The position numbers and the translations under genes were made by a program. Of a stretch of DNA of 64,000 nucleotides, positions 1 to 10,488 are shown piece by piece. Origin of the DNA: Hymenopellis radicata. Lineage: Eukaryota > Basidiomycota > Agaricomycetes > Agaricales > Physalacriaceae. How positions within the stretch are numbered: the stretch's first letter is position 1; the number at the start of each line of letters is the position of its first letter. Where the stretch lies: contig JADNRX010000238.1 in NCBI GenBank assembly GCA_015501595.1, positions 1 through 64,000 of the forward strand, read 5' to 3'. The notes beneath the pieces were generated by a model, which worked only from the letters and a program-made list of their open reading frames with translations, was not told the origin of the DNA and did no database searches.

Positions 1-188
1 ATAGCGGCTAGAACACGCTCGCCCAGTTGGTGATACGCCGTCCGGATAAGCCCAACGTCATCAAGACTGGAAGGAACATTCTCTGAAAGTAGATCAGTTA
101 AGAATGACGGGGGCTGTGAGGCAAGAGTGGCTGAAAGGAGGATAAGAAGCCAGAACAACAAAATCCCTGCGGCGGAGCGGAATCGCAT
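1..188 (-). CDS. N-terminus of a secreted protein, cut by the window edge
   Basis: Reading from the ATG at 188 leftwards gives an open frame of about 62 residues that runs off the window. It begins MRFRSAAGILLFWLLILLSA and continues TLASQPPS, a textbook signal peptide: a basic start, a hydrophobic core rich in Leu and Ile, and an Ala-Ser-type cleavage region near residues 22-24. The mature part starts SQPPSFLTDLLSENVPSSLDD. The family cannot be told from this much sequence. The neighbour to the right on the same strand is a broken pectin-lyase copy, so a plant-cell-wall enzyme is possible but is only a guess. Confidence 0.55.
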   Translation of the reverse strand, partial: MRFRSAAGILLFWLLILLSATLASQPPSFLTDLLSENVPSSLDDVGLIRTAYHQLGERVLAA

Positions 189-356
189 GTTGATGGTAGG
201 AGCTAAGTCAGAATTTGAAAATAATCATGTCACACGCTTAAGGCAAATTAACGCATATTCATGATAAAAAGCATGCGGACATAAAACATAAGCATGTGAT
301 ATGTATACATGTCGCAAAGCATGTGGTCTGTAGCTTGAGTAATCGTGACTGGTTCA

Positions 357-442
357 GCTCAGTCAACTTGCCGATCACGCTGCTGCGTGAATCTATTCAC
401 CTCAGTCAGCTTGGCAATCACGCTGCTGCGTGAATCTATCAC
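357..442. repeat. 42-bp tandem repeat, two units
   Basis: Two adjacent units of about 42 bp each carry the core ATCACGCTGCTGCGTGAATC, with a few differences between units. Short GTGAATCTATTCAC palindromes follow on the right. The rest of 189-618 holds no recognisable gene. Confidence 0.6.
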
Positions 443-618
443 GCAACACCGTGAATCTATTCACGCCTATTCACTCAACACCGTTATTGTATTCATTCTG
501 ATTTTTTCTTAACTGTCACAGAGCTGACTGTCACCAGAGTTCACGACCATTGTGCAGTGCCAAAGTTGCCAACCTACTATTTTTTTTTTGTCCAACAAGG
601 ACACCGAAAGGAGCGACA

Positions 619-790
619 TACCGGTGAAAATCAGGCCAGCCGACGTGTCGACAATGAAATCGTCACCACTCTCCGTGAGACCGAATCCATTTGCAGCCTT
701 GCTCCAGAGGCCGACGGACGTAAGTCCGAGTAAAAAAAGGCGAAGCATTGTTATGGCTTCTGCTGTAAAGCGAGGCCGCCTTTATAGTCC
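619..790 (-). pseudogene. Broken copy of PL4 rhamnogalacturonan lyase: promoter and first exon only
   Basis: From the ATG at 748 the minus strand encodes a signal peptide followed by [20 protein letters not shown]. This closely matches the first exon of the lyase at 8984 ([20 protein letters not shown]). The CTATAAAGG box at 781-787 lies about as far from its ATG as in the full gene, and the GTATGT splice donor after the exon is preserved. No later lyase exons follow. This is a truncated duplicate that kept its promoter. Any transcript would yield at most a short secreted peptide. Confidence 0.75.
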
Positions 791-1343
791 TGCGCCCAGG
801 AACATGGAAAACGAAATGAGAAATTTGTCGTCACGTTGGCATGGCCGAGCCAATATACTACCACAACAACTTCGGAAAAGCAAGCACCCAGGTAAGGTTA
901 AAGGTATGAACGCGGTCCGTACGCGAGTGAAAGGGACCTCGTGAATCGTTGTAGATCATTGCGCAGCTCGACCAGTGTACTGCAAAAATAGCAAAAAAGC
1001 ACGGAAAATCGAAGGCAGGACTTTGGAGAAACGTCATGAACGCTCGGCGGCCCGAGAGAGCACTGAAAGAGTCTATTTACCATCAGGGCAAGGTCTGATG
1101 GCATTCGAAGAGAAAGGACGAACTCTGTTGACGCACGATGCCTCGGAGCTGATCACCGAAATACTATAGGCGCGGGTAAAGGCTGGTGCAAGATTTTTGA
1201 TTTACCTTCATTGTCTACGATTCCAAGGAGATTTGACGAGCGACTCAGCTAACTTGATGAGGCACTTGGGGGGCACTGCCGAGCCTTTTCAACGGATGAG
1301 TGTAAGACACGTTCCTGGTTGGTACATAGGACACACTGGATGT

Positions 1344-1598
1344 TAAGCCAACTATTTTCAGTGTAAATTAAGCTGTAAGTATGTAATTTTTTTACAGTAA
1401 AATTTTAGTCTTTTTACACTGCAAATTTTTAAGCATTTTCAGTAATTTCTGTCCTCTTTGGAAATTTTATATAATAATTTCAGCTATCAGTAAAATTTTA
1501 GTAAAATGTACCTGTAAAAATATCAAAATTGGATCTGAAACTACTCTGTAAATAATTTTCATGTTTACAGGGTTTTTTCCAGTGAAAAAAGTTGGCTA
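1344..1598. mobile_element. MITE with TA target duplication
   Basis: An AT-rich, non-coding block is bounded by an imperfect terminal inverted repeat: AGCCAACTATTTTCAGTG at the left (from 1346) and the reverse complement of CACTG-AAAAAAGTTGGCT at the right (to 1597). A TA dinucleotide flanks each end. The inside contains repeated GTAAAATTTTAG-like tracts. Size and TA duplication suit a Tc1/mariner-type non-autonomous element, which is an inference from form only. Confidence 0.65.
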
Positions 1599-1838
1599 TG
1601 AATCAAGTGACAGGGACTCCGAAGACGGAAGCAAAAGGAAGCAAATCCCTCGTGGCCGAGAATATGATCTCTTCTGGGTTGGTTTATGTAATATGTACAG
1701 TCACGATTGTTTACTGTCAAATGACGTGCTTGGGCAAGGCTAGCAATCCTGAAAAATCTTGCTCAGCGGACTAGGGATTGATAAATGTTACTTAGTAAGT
1801 TACTTGCTTCATCATCATCGTCAGCCTGCTTTCGAGTG

Positions 1839-1846
1839 TATAAAAG
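1839..1846 (+). promoter_or_regulatory. TATA box of the GST gene
   Basis: TATAAAAG lies 99 bases upstream of the ATG at 1938 and about 50 bases upstream of an out-of-frame ATG at 1891. That spacing makes the 5' leader short and supports a start at 1938 or close to it. Confidence 0.55.
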
Positions 1847-1937
1847 TCGCGCACGTCTTCCGAATCTAGCTTCCATCCTTCACAATCAGAATGGCCTCCG
1901 AATCGAGAGACGTCAGCTCTCAACGGACGTTTCAAAG

Positions 1938-3220
1938 ATGAAGACGTCTGACGATGGGTCTTTCAAACGCGCCGTGATGGCGTTTAGGAATGTCATGAGA
2001 AGGGAGGAAAGTTTGAGCCTGAGCTTGGTGTGTATTCCGCTGTCTTTGACTTGTGTTTCGAGGTTAATAGTGATGAATAGACCGATATCACCTCTATGTC
2101 TCTTATGCTTGCCGTGCGTGAAATACTACCAGCGCGTTAAACGATCTGAACTGAGGTTTGAGCACAGCGTGGGCAACTAGGACTCTCATTGTACGAAAGT
2201 TGAAGGGTCTTGACAGCCTCATTCGTGGGTGCCACAATATTGAACTGTATGATTGAAATAGTTAACTTCGCCTACAGCTGTTACCGTTGTCTCACCTCGC
2301 ATGGGCAAAAACGGCTGGCCCTTTGGTCCTGCCGACGACTTCCCCGACGCAGACGCCGACCCGAATTACAACGCGCAATACGTCAAAGACCTTTATCTCA
2401 AGGTAGATCCCGACTTCTCGGGCCGGTGCGTACTAGCGTTCCGCCCTTCACGCACAGAGGTTCAAGCTCAAGCGACTGAAGATTCACTGTTCCCATCCTC
2501 TGGGACAAGAAACTGCACACCATCGTGAACAACGAGAGCTCAGAAATCATCCGCATCTTCAACACCGCGTTCAACGACATCATCCCTGCGGACAAGGCCG
2601 CGTTGAATCTTTATCCTGAGGATCTCCGTGCTGAGATTGACAGTCTGAACGACTGGATTTATCCCAATATCAATAGTAAGGCAGCTGGATTGAACTCTTG
2701 TGTCGTCACCCCACTGAGTTATGACGCGTAGATGGCGTGTACAGATCCGGCTTTGCTACGACCCAGTCCGCATACGAGGAGGCCGTCCACCCGCTCTTCG
2801 AGTCTCTCGATAAAGTGGAAAAGCTTCTCACCGGCAAGCAGTACATCGTTGGCGACAGACTGACCGAATGCGATGTTCGGCTCTGGGTCACTATTGTGAG
2901 CCTACCGTTTCTCCTTCCACACGTCAACCTGAGATTCGTAGGTCCGCTTCGACCCCGTCTACGTAGGACTCTTCAAGTGCAACATACGCGACATCCGACA
3001 CGGGTACCCTGCGATCAACAAGTGGATGAAGAACCTTTATTGGAACAACGACGCGTTCAAGTCGTCCACGAATTTTAAACACATCAAGACGACTTACTAC
3101 TGGTCCCATCAAATGGTATGGTGGAGTCCCGTATATGACGGAATGAAGCTAATAGGTTCGCAGATCAATGGAACGCGCATCGTTCCTGTGGGTCCTATCC
3201 CGGATATTGAGCCTTTGTAA
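1938..3220 (+). CDS. Xi-class glutathione S-transferase (glutathionyl-hydroquinone reductase, ECM4/GTO type)
   Basis: Eight exons can be placed: 1938-2027, 2081-2113, 2168-2224, 2278-2425, 2482-2675, 2732-2895, 2942-3115 and 3164-3220. Together they encode about 305 residues once one missing base near 2000 is allowed for (SFKRAVMAFRN reads in one frame, KGGKFEPELD in the next). Family landmarks are the catalytic-Cys motif YHLYVSYACPW, with its Cys-Pro split by the intron at 2114-2167, then TLIVRKLKGL, GWPFGPADDFPDADADPNY, VPILWDKK, NNESSEIIRIFN and the C-terminal VPVGPIPDIEPL. Xi enzymes reduce glutathionyl-quinones using glutathione, which fits a fungus that handles lignin-derived quinones. 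An upstream ATG at 1891 opens a 16-codon frame and was not chosen because it is out of frame with the exon. Confidence 0.88.
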
Positions 3221-3424
3221 ATGAAGAAGAGAAACCAAAATGTACTTTGTATTGTTGTGGACTGTACCAGAAATGATGTTCTCCATCCTAACTGAGAGCT
3301 CTTGAGTGAGGGTGTCACGTTGAAAACCATCTAGGAAAACATTAAATGAACAGGAACGGAATAGCACTACAACGTTAGGGCTATTCGACTATAGTAAGTA
3401 AGTTTGTACAGCACTTGGCTCGAT

Positions 3425-3600
3425 TCACGATGGGATAAGGTCGTCTGTTAAAAGACCAAGGTTGGTGAAGAACGCCATTGTCGTGTTCCACAGCTCCTCG
3501 CCTAGATCTGTCCTCTGTCCATTCTCCGACTTGGGCGATATCACCCCCACGGGACAGAGGTACTGCCCTTTGTACTTCGAGGGATCCTCCTTGATCAAAG
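3425..3600 (-). pseudogene. C-terminal fragment of a short-chain dehydrogenase-like protein
   Basis: The minus strand reads LIKEDPSKYKGQYLCPVGVI, then SPKSENGQRTDLGEELWNTT, then MAFFTNLGLLTDDLIPS and a stop at 3425. The KYKGxYxxP...LGEELW pattern resembles the tail of fungal short-chain dehydrogenases of the retinol-dehydrogenase type. The frame breaks upstream near 3600 and no Rossmann motif follows, so only the end of the gene is present. It sits directly beside a lyase fragment, so this appears to be a patch of gene debris. Confidence 0.4.
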
Positions 3601-3669
3601 GTGATCATGTAGAGCCCGTTACATAGTTTCGATTTGGCTACAATTCCGAGGCTGATGTCAGCGCGAGGA

Positions 3670-3985
3670 AGGAACTACCTAAAGTCAGAGCACACTCCTA
3701 GAAACTATGTCAACGACGTACTTTGGCTTGAGATGAGGGCGAACGTAATCGTCACAGGTGCTTGAAGATGGCATCGGGAAACTGCCTACGCTACTACTTT
3801 CAACAGTGAAAGTGACTGGTCCGCAGCTGCTCATGCAGCTGTCGCTCGGACTAGAGAAGAGATCAACAACGAAGAAGTGTCAGACATGGACGTGATCTCA
3901 CTACATGATTTCGATTCTGCTTTCCGAAAGATAAGAAAACGTCTGCAGGCAATTGGTGTTCCATCATACTCTCCGATTTGCCGGA
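3670..3985 (-). pseudogene. Internal fragment of the PL4 rhamnogalacturonan lyase
   Basis: This block is clearly homologous to 6895-7245 of the near-complete lyase. Both contain CTATGTCAACGACGTACTTTGG-like and AAAGTGACTGGTCC stretches, and the minus strand of this copy reads QIGEYDGTP where the full copy reads QIGDYDGTP. It covers only the middle exons. The divergence is greater than between the two copies of the first exon, so it is probably an older duplicate. From 3986 to 4465 I see no recognisable gene. Confidence 0.7.
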
Positions 3986-4465
3986 GACCTCGCAGAGCGA
4001 CATGAGCAATGGTGGCCTGAAACTGATCTTGGTAACTTTCCGAGCTATTTATCGTTAGAAAGACGCGTTGTTCGAGAAGCCACTAAAGGAATGCAATTCA
4101 CAAGCCCGGTTGTATGCAGTCTGAACTCTGATCATGTTGAGTGTCAGCGGCTGAACGAAATGTTGCTGAGAAACTTACTTTCGAATCGGACAATCAGACA
4201 AACGAAGACACTGTATTGTGTACTTGCCAGAAGAAGACCATCTTAAACACGAGGGGAAGGAACTGGAAGGCATCGCCTGGTCCTGGTGTACCATTTTCAA
4301 TGCTTCCACAGTGCGCGACTGTATCCTTGGTGTCTGTACAACTCAATGGACTGGGGCCGAAGCATGCTCGATGTTGCGGGAGTAACCGTTTCTAATTCAA
4401 CGAGTCTGTGAGCGTAGAAAATAAAAACATATCATATTCTTACACATTCGCATAGCATCATTTTC

Positions 4466-5529
4466 CTACGCCAAATGGCTTAGCCATTCAGTCACTCTCT
4501 CCGCGCGCGCATCCAAGACAGCCTTCGCTTTCTGAGCCCTCTCCATGTTCAAGGCCTCGAGCGCTTGAGTGTAGAAATTGGCGCCAGAGGACAGCTGCGC
4601 TAATGATGCGATGGACAAATACATCTCCTCTTCGGTCATAGGACGCTCATCCCAGTCAAGGTCGGAGTCCGAGTCAGAGCGAGATCCAGTGCTGCCCGCC
4701 ACGCTGGCAGGGCCAACTTGGCCCTTTCCACCGCCTCGTCCTCGATGATTGATGTAGGATTGGATTCGGGCTAAAGCAGACATAGGGACCTGGACGGGCT
4801 CGCCGTCGCCATTGAGCATTTGCGTAATCTAGGCGTAGACTGATTAACAAAGGAAGGCTAACATGATGGCAAAGAGCATACAGTGTGTTTCCTTGATAAG
4901 GTGACCGTCGTTTTGGAGAGATTGAGCCAGGACGGGACGTCGGGGATATAAGCAGGCGCTAGCGGTGGGTCAGGAAAGAAGGCAGGGCCCGAGTCGCTTG
5001 CGGGCGGTTGTAAGGTTGGAGTAGAGGGATGGTGGAGGGGGATAAAGAGGTCCTGGCTGGGTATTGTAACAAGACCCGACGATGTCAGGAGAGAGCATGT
5101 GGGTGACTTGGCGACAATCTTGTTCAGGAGAGTACCACCGTTCATTGTCCCCATCATATAGCCCGTTATCTTGAACTCCCGTCCAGATTTACCGGTCGCT
5201 ACCCCGATCCCCGTCACCAGACAACTATGCGGTGGTCGCTGGTTCGGGCTGCTGCTGGCTGGCACAGGCGATGAAGCGAGCGACGGTGTAGCCTCCACGC
5301 CGGGAATGAGTTCCACAAATGGACAGGGCAGGGAGAATGTAAGGATATTGCCAATACTGAAAGGAGTTGTATCGAAATAGAACGGGGCAGCGCGGTGTAG
5401 TGTGGGTTGTAGAGGTGAGATCATTGCGTTGATGGCGGGAGGCAACAAGAGAAAGAATGTTGCAGAGAAAAAATGCCTTGGTCGCAGTGTTGGGAGTCGT
5501 AGACAGAGATGGTTCGGCCCATGACTCAC
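4466..5529 (-). CDS. Unrecognised two-exon protein
   Basis: The first exon runs from 5529 to 4882. A 53-bp intron (4829-4881, GTATGC...CTAG) joins it in phase 0 to the last exon, giving RKHT followed by ITQMLNGDGEPVQVP. The frame is about 336 residues. The start at 5529 (MSHGPNH) gives a hydrophobic stretch (FFSATFFLLLPPAINAM); the Met at the end of it (MISPLQPTLHR) is an equally good start. The middle contains proline-rich low-complexity sequence and DPPLAPAYIPDVPSWLNL. The tail holds an acidic SDSDSDLDWDERPMTEEEMY patch and a helical end (ALNMERAQKAKAVLDARAER). I do not recognise the family and assign no function. Confidence 0.55.
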
Positions 5530-5541
5530 GCACGTGACTCA

Positions 5542-6390
5542 TCTTGGATCGGTGAGATGCCGAGAACGCCGGTGCTACTGTTTTCGGAACTGCGAGTGGC
5601 TGCGAGCTGCAGTAGACTGTCAGTGACTGCTATGGTTGGACACTAAGAGACGGTCGTGAGTAGAAGTCGAGAATGTTAAAATAGGCGATGATTGATTACG
5701 GAGACAAGCAATTTTTAACTACCCAACGTACATGGCGGTGAAGCCAGGATGAAGCACGAGGGGCATGCCAGATACTACAGCAAACTTGACCAGACCACCA
5801 TCTATCTAACCATCTTCATCAACGAAGTCCTCGAAAATAGCATGCCCAACTCCAGCGAGTGGCTTCCTTAAGCAATGGCGCATATAGACGCCTTTGCTTT
5901 CCTGCAAAAGGTTGCTTTTCTTCTTCGGAGGCATGTCATTGAAAATAGGCTAAGGCATGGTAGTAACCAACCGGCGCGGCGATCTGAGCGACATACTTGA
6001 TCCTTGGGCTCCCAATGTCCGTTTTGGGCTGTACGATGGGTATGGAAGATGGATGTCCGCATTCATCATCACACATTGTTCTAGCGCCCAGTGTGCTGTC
6101 TTTGTGGGCGCATATGCCAGGAGTCCAGGCTCCATTCTCACGACAGCCCTGTCCGCGTCTTACGCTACCTGAGGCTTGAAGCTTGAAGTTCAACGACTGA
6201 CTGCAAGTCTCAAGACTCCAGGCGCCGAAGACGAAAGCAAATCCCTCGTGGTGGAGAATCATGAGTTGTTTTTCACTATAAGCAAGGCGAGAACGAGTAG
6301 CGGCAGGCTTTGGAAAAATGCTCTTTATACACTTGCAACAAAGCTCGATCCCCAGTGGACGGTACAAGAACGTGATAACCGCGATGTGCA
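5542..6390. other. Intergenic stretch without a recognisable gene
   Basis: Open frames here lack conserved motifs and believable splice structure. A stretch at about 6224-6262 (AAAGCAAATCCCTCGTGG...GAGAAT) repeats one at about 1628-1665, so a short dispersed repeat is present in both places. Confidence 0.4.
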
Positions 6391-8984
6391 TTAGTATAAG
6401 CGGACCGAGTCCAACACAACGTTGGGAGACCTGTGCACAACCGGTCAGTTAGGACTCATCCTCTATACTGAATGATACGCACAGGTACTGCGACCCGGAA
6501 GAACCAGAAATGACGTTGATGACAATCTTGTTTGAGCCCGCGACCAAAGTTCCAGACGGGATGTCGACGGTATATACCGTGTTCTGAGCGAACCATTAGT
6601 TCGGGATCACAAGACAATGAAAGAGGACTGACATAGCCACGCCACGTTCCACGCGTAACACCTAGGGATCGTTCATGAGCAACTGGCGCAAGGGAAACGT
6701 AACAATATCTGACCTCGGGAATCAATGGCAGTCGGGGCAGCGGGTGATGGTCCAGTCCAACTGTTGACGGTAGCTTGAGGCCTACCACCTAGATGTCCAC
6801 GGCCATCAGCAACCTAGAAGCAGTAAATCCTCTATGGGAACATACCCGCAAAGGCCAAGGTCGTCATGATTTGAAGTGTACGAGCACCGACTACAGCTTA
6901 AAGTTAGAGCACATCCATAGAAATTATGTCAACGACGTACTTTGGCTTGAGGTGAGGGTGAACGTAATCGTAACAGCTCCGACATCCTTAAAGATGGCCA
7001 TCGGGAAACTGCTTACGCTGCTTCCAACAGCGAAAGTGACTGGTCCCCAGCTGCTCATGCGGCTGTCACTCGGACTAGAACGGAAATTGGCACCGATGAA
7101 AATGTTGGACGTAGACGTAGTCTTACTGCATCGTCTCGATTTTGCTTTCCGGAAGATAAGAAAATGTTTGGATAACAGTGAACTTTACTCACTCCGCATT
7201 CAAGAATCCTCGGGGGTTCCATCGTAGTCTCCGATTTGCCAGATAACACTGGGAGTCTGAACATGCAAATTAAGCAATCATCCGGCACACAATACCCACA
7301 TACCGATTCCGTAGAAGCAATGTTTGACGTGCCGGTCGACCCAGCACTAATTGAGACACTCTGAGAAGCGATAGCGAGTTCCAGGCGGTACACTGAGAGG
7401 AACACGTTCGACTATTGAACACATCCGAGGTAAAAGGCGGCTCACAAGTCATGGTGTACGTTCCGGGCTTCATATATGGGCTAACGTAGTTGCCACTAGT
7501 ATCCGTGCGAACCCTGAAAACAAGTCAACGGGAGACGCGCTTCACGAAGAGAAGTCCAACCAATATTGAGCCGCGCTGTTGCTCCATCCGATAGAAATGT
7601 ACGATGCGTCTGCGGAAGGGAAACCAGATGCTTTGCCGGTAACACGACCTCTGCTCGAGGTGGGGACAAGTCCGTTGATGCTGAGACCCTCCCAGAATGC
7701 CGTGCCTATCGAAACGTGAGAAGACCTACAGCAGCAATGACGACGTTGTGCGTACTATAACTTGAAGAGGGCGTCGAGCCTGTCGTGAAATACAGCGCAC
7801 TAGATAAAAATTAGAATGAAGCGACAAAGAGATAGTGAAGTCTTACTAGGGACCGTGCAGACCCTGGCGGTAGGCTAAGACGCAGCAATTAGACCATCAG
7901 GAGACGGGAGAACTCGAAAACGAACATTCAGTTTGAGCGTGGCCGGAGTTCTATTACGTTGATGAGTACTAGAAGGACAAGAATTCTGCCGACATTCTTA
8001 CCATGTCTGCGCGATTGTAAACTCTAGTCAACAAAGTCCTGAACGGAGCAAATGAAATGCTCACAGTAATATAGTTCTTGCTGATCGCCTGAATGGAATG
8101 ATGAGAAGGATATAGAAGGAGGATATGACCCAGAACTAACCTCCTTGGTTGTTAATGTCACGGAAGAAAGGACCCCCGAAGCGAGCTCATATCCAACACC
8201 GGGAATAATCATCCACGCTGCAATTCCCGAACCACTGACCCCGTGAATTTGATCATCGATGAATTGCCTTGAGGAGTAAAATTTGGACCGCGTTTGCCCG
8301 CTGACCGTGTAGACGTCGCTTCCTTCGATGGCAGTTCCTCCTTTGATGTCTGAAACAGTATAGCCGGAAGTCAACGTCGCCCTATTGAGTCTAGCAATGA
8401 AGCGAAGTTCTCCAACGCTGGGCTCGGCTGTGGTACTACAGTTCTTGTCAGCGTGTTCCTTATTCGCCTAATAAAGAAGATTTTACTAGGTCGCCATGTG
8501 GACAGCAGGCGTGTTATACTGGGCCACGTAGTACCTGCGAAGGAACATCAGAAAGTTCAAAGAGTTAAAAAGACCGCGATGACGAACTGGGTGAGAGTGC
8601 TGGTGGTGCAAGTAATCGTGATATAGTTGTTGGAGTTTCCGCCTTGTACCCAGCTGCAAGAGGCGCCAATGCCTGACGCAATCTGACTACGTTTGCTTTG
8701 ATCTTGAGCCTAGAGAACGATTAGAGTGTCCACACGAGATTATTCCTTGACGTCGCCAACCTCGATGCCATTGAATTTCATGGAAGTTATATCTCCACTA
8801 GTGGATTCGACTACGAGCAACTCAGCAAGGAAAGTTATTGAAAAGTGATCAGCTTACCGGTAAAGATCAGACCGGCCGACGTGTCAACGATGTAGCTGCT
8901 CCCACTGACGGTGAGGCCAAAGGCATCGACACTGGTAAGCCATAGACAGGCGGAAGCGAGGGTGAGCAGGAACGACTTCAGCAT
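6391..8984 (-). CDS. Rhamnogalacturonan lyase, polysaccharide lyase family 4, secreted
   Basis: The gene starts at 8984 with a signal peptide ([18 protein letters not shown]) and mature [20 protein letters not shown]. It is split into many short exons. Conserved PL4 segments appear in order: [56 protein letters not shown], the fibronectin-III-like middle (KPGTYTMT), [52 protein letters not shown], and the C-terminal jelly-roll end [14 protein letters not shown] with a stop at 6391. PL4 enzymes cleave the rhamnose-galacturonate backbone of pectin by beta-elimination outside the cell. One base is missing in a run of five C (minus strand) at 7212-7216, which breaks [11 protein letters not shown]. 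Otherwise every exon and splice site looks usable, so sequencing error is as likely as decay. Confidence 0.88.
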
Positions 8985-9020
8985 TTTTCGTGCCTTGTGT
9001 AGCCTTGCGACCAGGCGACC

Positions 9021-9027
9021 TTTATAG
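9021..9027 (-). promoter_or_regulatory. TATA box of the lyase gene
   Basis: CTATAAAGG on the minus strand lies 37 bases before the ATG at 8984. The same box sits at a matching distance in the truncated copy at 781-787. Confidence 0.55.
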
Positions 9028-9029
9028 TT

Positions 9030-10480
9030 CTAGCTCAGGCCCCAGAAAATTCAACGGAAGACATGAGGTTCGTCGGTATCAGCTCGCAAATTGAGTTCCC
9101 TCGGCATGACCGACCAAATACACAGAGTAGAATATTCGGAAGAGCATGATGGCCAATCCCGATGCGTATACCAGCACGGCCCGCCCGGTTCAGCACAGAG
9201 AGAGATCTCGTGCAGATGCGTAATAAAAACCAACGAACAAGAGACGGGTAATTGGCGGTTAGACTTTGGATAAATGGTCATTAATGCCTGGCGGTCCGGC
9301 GAAGATATACATGACGGGAATAATATGGTAAAGCATGCTTGAGCAATCCACAAGGTCAGCGATCAGGAATTAGGCATGGATACACACCTTTGGCCCAGGT
9401 TGGGTCACGACCGTGATGGCGGCTAAAATCAGAGCTTAAAATTCACCGCTGTAGATAGCCGTCTCGTCGCAACACCCGTCAGCTGGGCGTGTATGTTTAG
9501 CCCTCAATCACCGCGAAAGAAACGCGTTACTTACAGATCTGACGTGTACGGAAGTATTCTGAGAGATGCTGTTCCTCGTGTCCTCGTTGTGTGAAAGAAG
9601 GCGACAAAGTGGCGTGATTTCCATCATCATTGCTACCGTCGCTGACAGTATGGTATATGTTGGGTGAAGACGAGGAGGTCGAACATGAAAGTTGTTGTTG
9701 AGAAGTGGGGTGTACGTATGTCCATGTTTGGCATCCCGTCATCGAAGCGGATCAAAGATGCCGACGTCGCGCCCAACTAGATTCGTACGCGGCGAAGTAG
9801 TCTATATAGAATGTAACAAGGACAAGGGCAATTCGCATAGGACGTTTCTTGATGCGCGGGTCTATGCCATTTTAATGCTCCTTGCTTGGTATCCATAACT
9901 GTGATAACGTTGATGAGCAAACTCATCCTTTGCCGCTCTCTGTCGTGCACTTCCCTAGCATCTCAGAGTATATGACCTCTAACGACTCGTCTCAGGATAA
10001 CTATGATATACCGTTATATACAGTGGCAAATACACGCGTCTACTCCAGGTCTGCTCCACGATCATGTCGCGTACCTTCGGGGCAGCCAGGCTGACCTCCA
10101 TAGGTTTTACGAGAGCCGCGTATCCTCCGATGGTCATGGCAATTTGACAGCGGAATCCAAAGTTCTGGCTCCATCGGGAGTCGGTGATCTTAGCAGGTTA
10201 GTACGCGCCGTCTGGCAGACCGCTGTACAAGACGTTCCGCGGGGCCCTAACTCCGAAGTGGAATCTTACGCGCCGTTTGCTGCAGATATGATTTGCGGAC
10301 CTCTTCGGAATCTAAATCTTAATTGACTCCAAGGTGCGAGGAGTCAGGCTTCCTTACGGGGATGTTCTTGGGAGTAGAAGGGTCGACCTTGCTTTCTGAT
10401 GGATGTGTGCCTTGGCTCCTCTCGCGTCCCTCTCCCATTTCCCTCCATCCCGCAGGCCACGAGGGTGCTTTCCCAGCTCC
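9030..10480. other. Intergenic stretch without a supported gene
   Basis: Only short open frames without motifs or splice logic are visible. The right end (10320-10480) may hold the 5' leader or first exon of the receptor-like gene that follows, but I could not find an exon that joins cleanly. Confidence 0.35.
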
Positions 10481-10488
10481 CGCCGTAC

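Noticed and set aside
2150..2200. Apparent loss of the catalytic Cys in the GST (STAWATR instead of ACPWAHR)
   Set aside because: An intron at 2114-2167 accounts for it; after splicing the motif reads YACPWATR with the Cys present.
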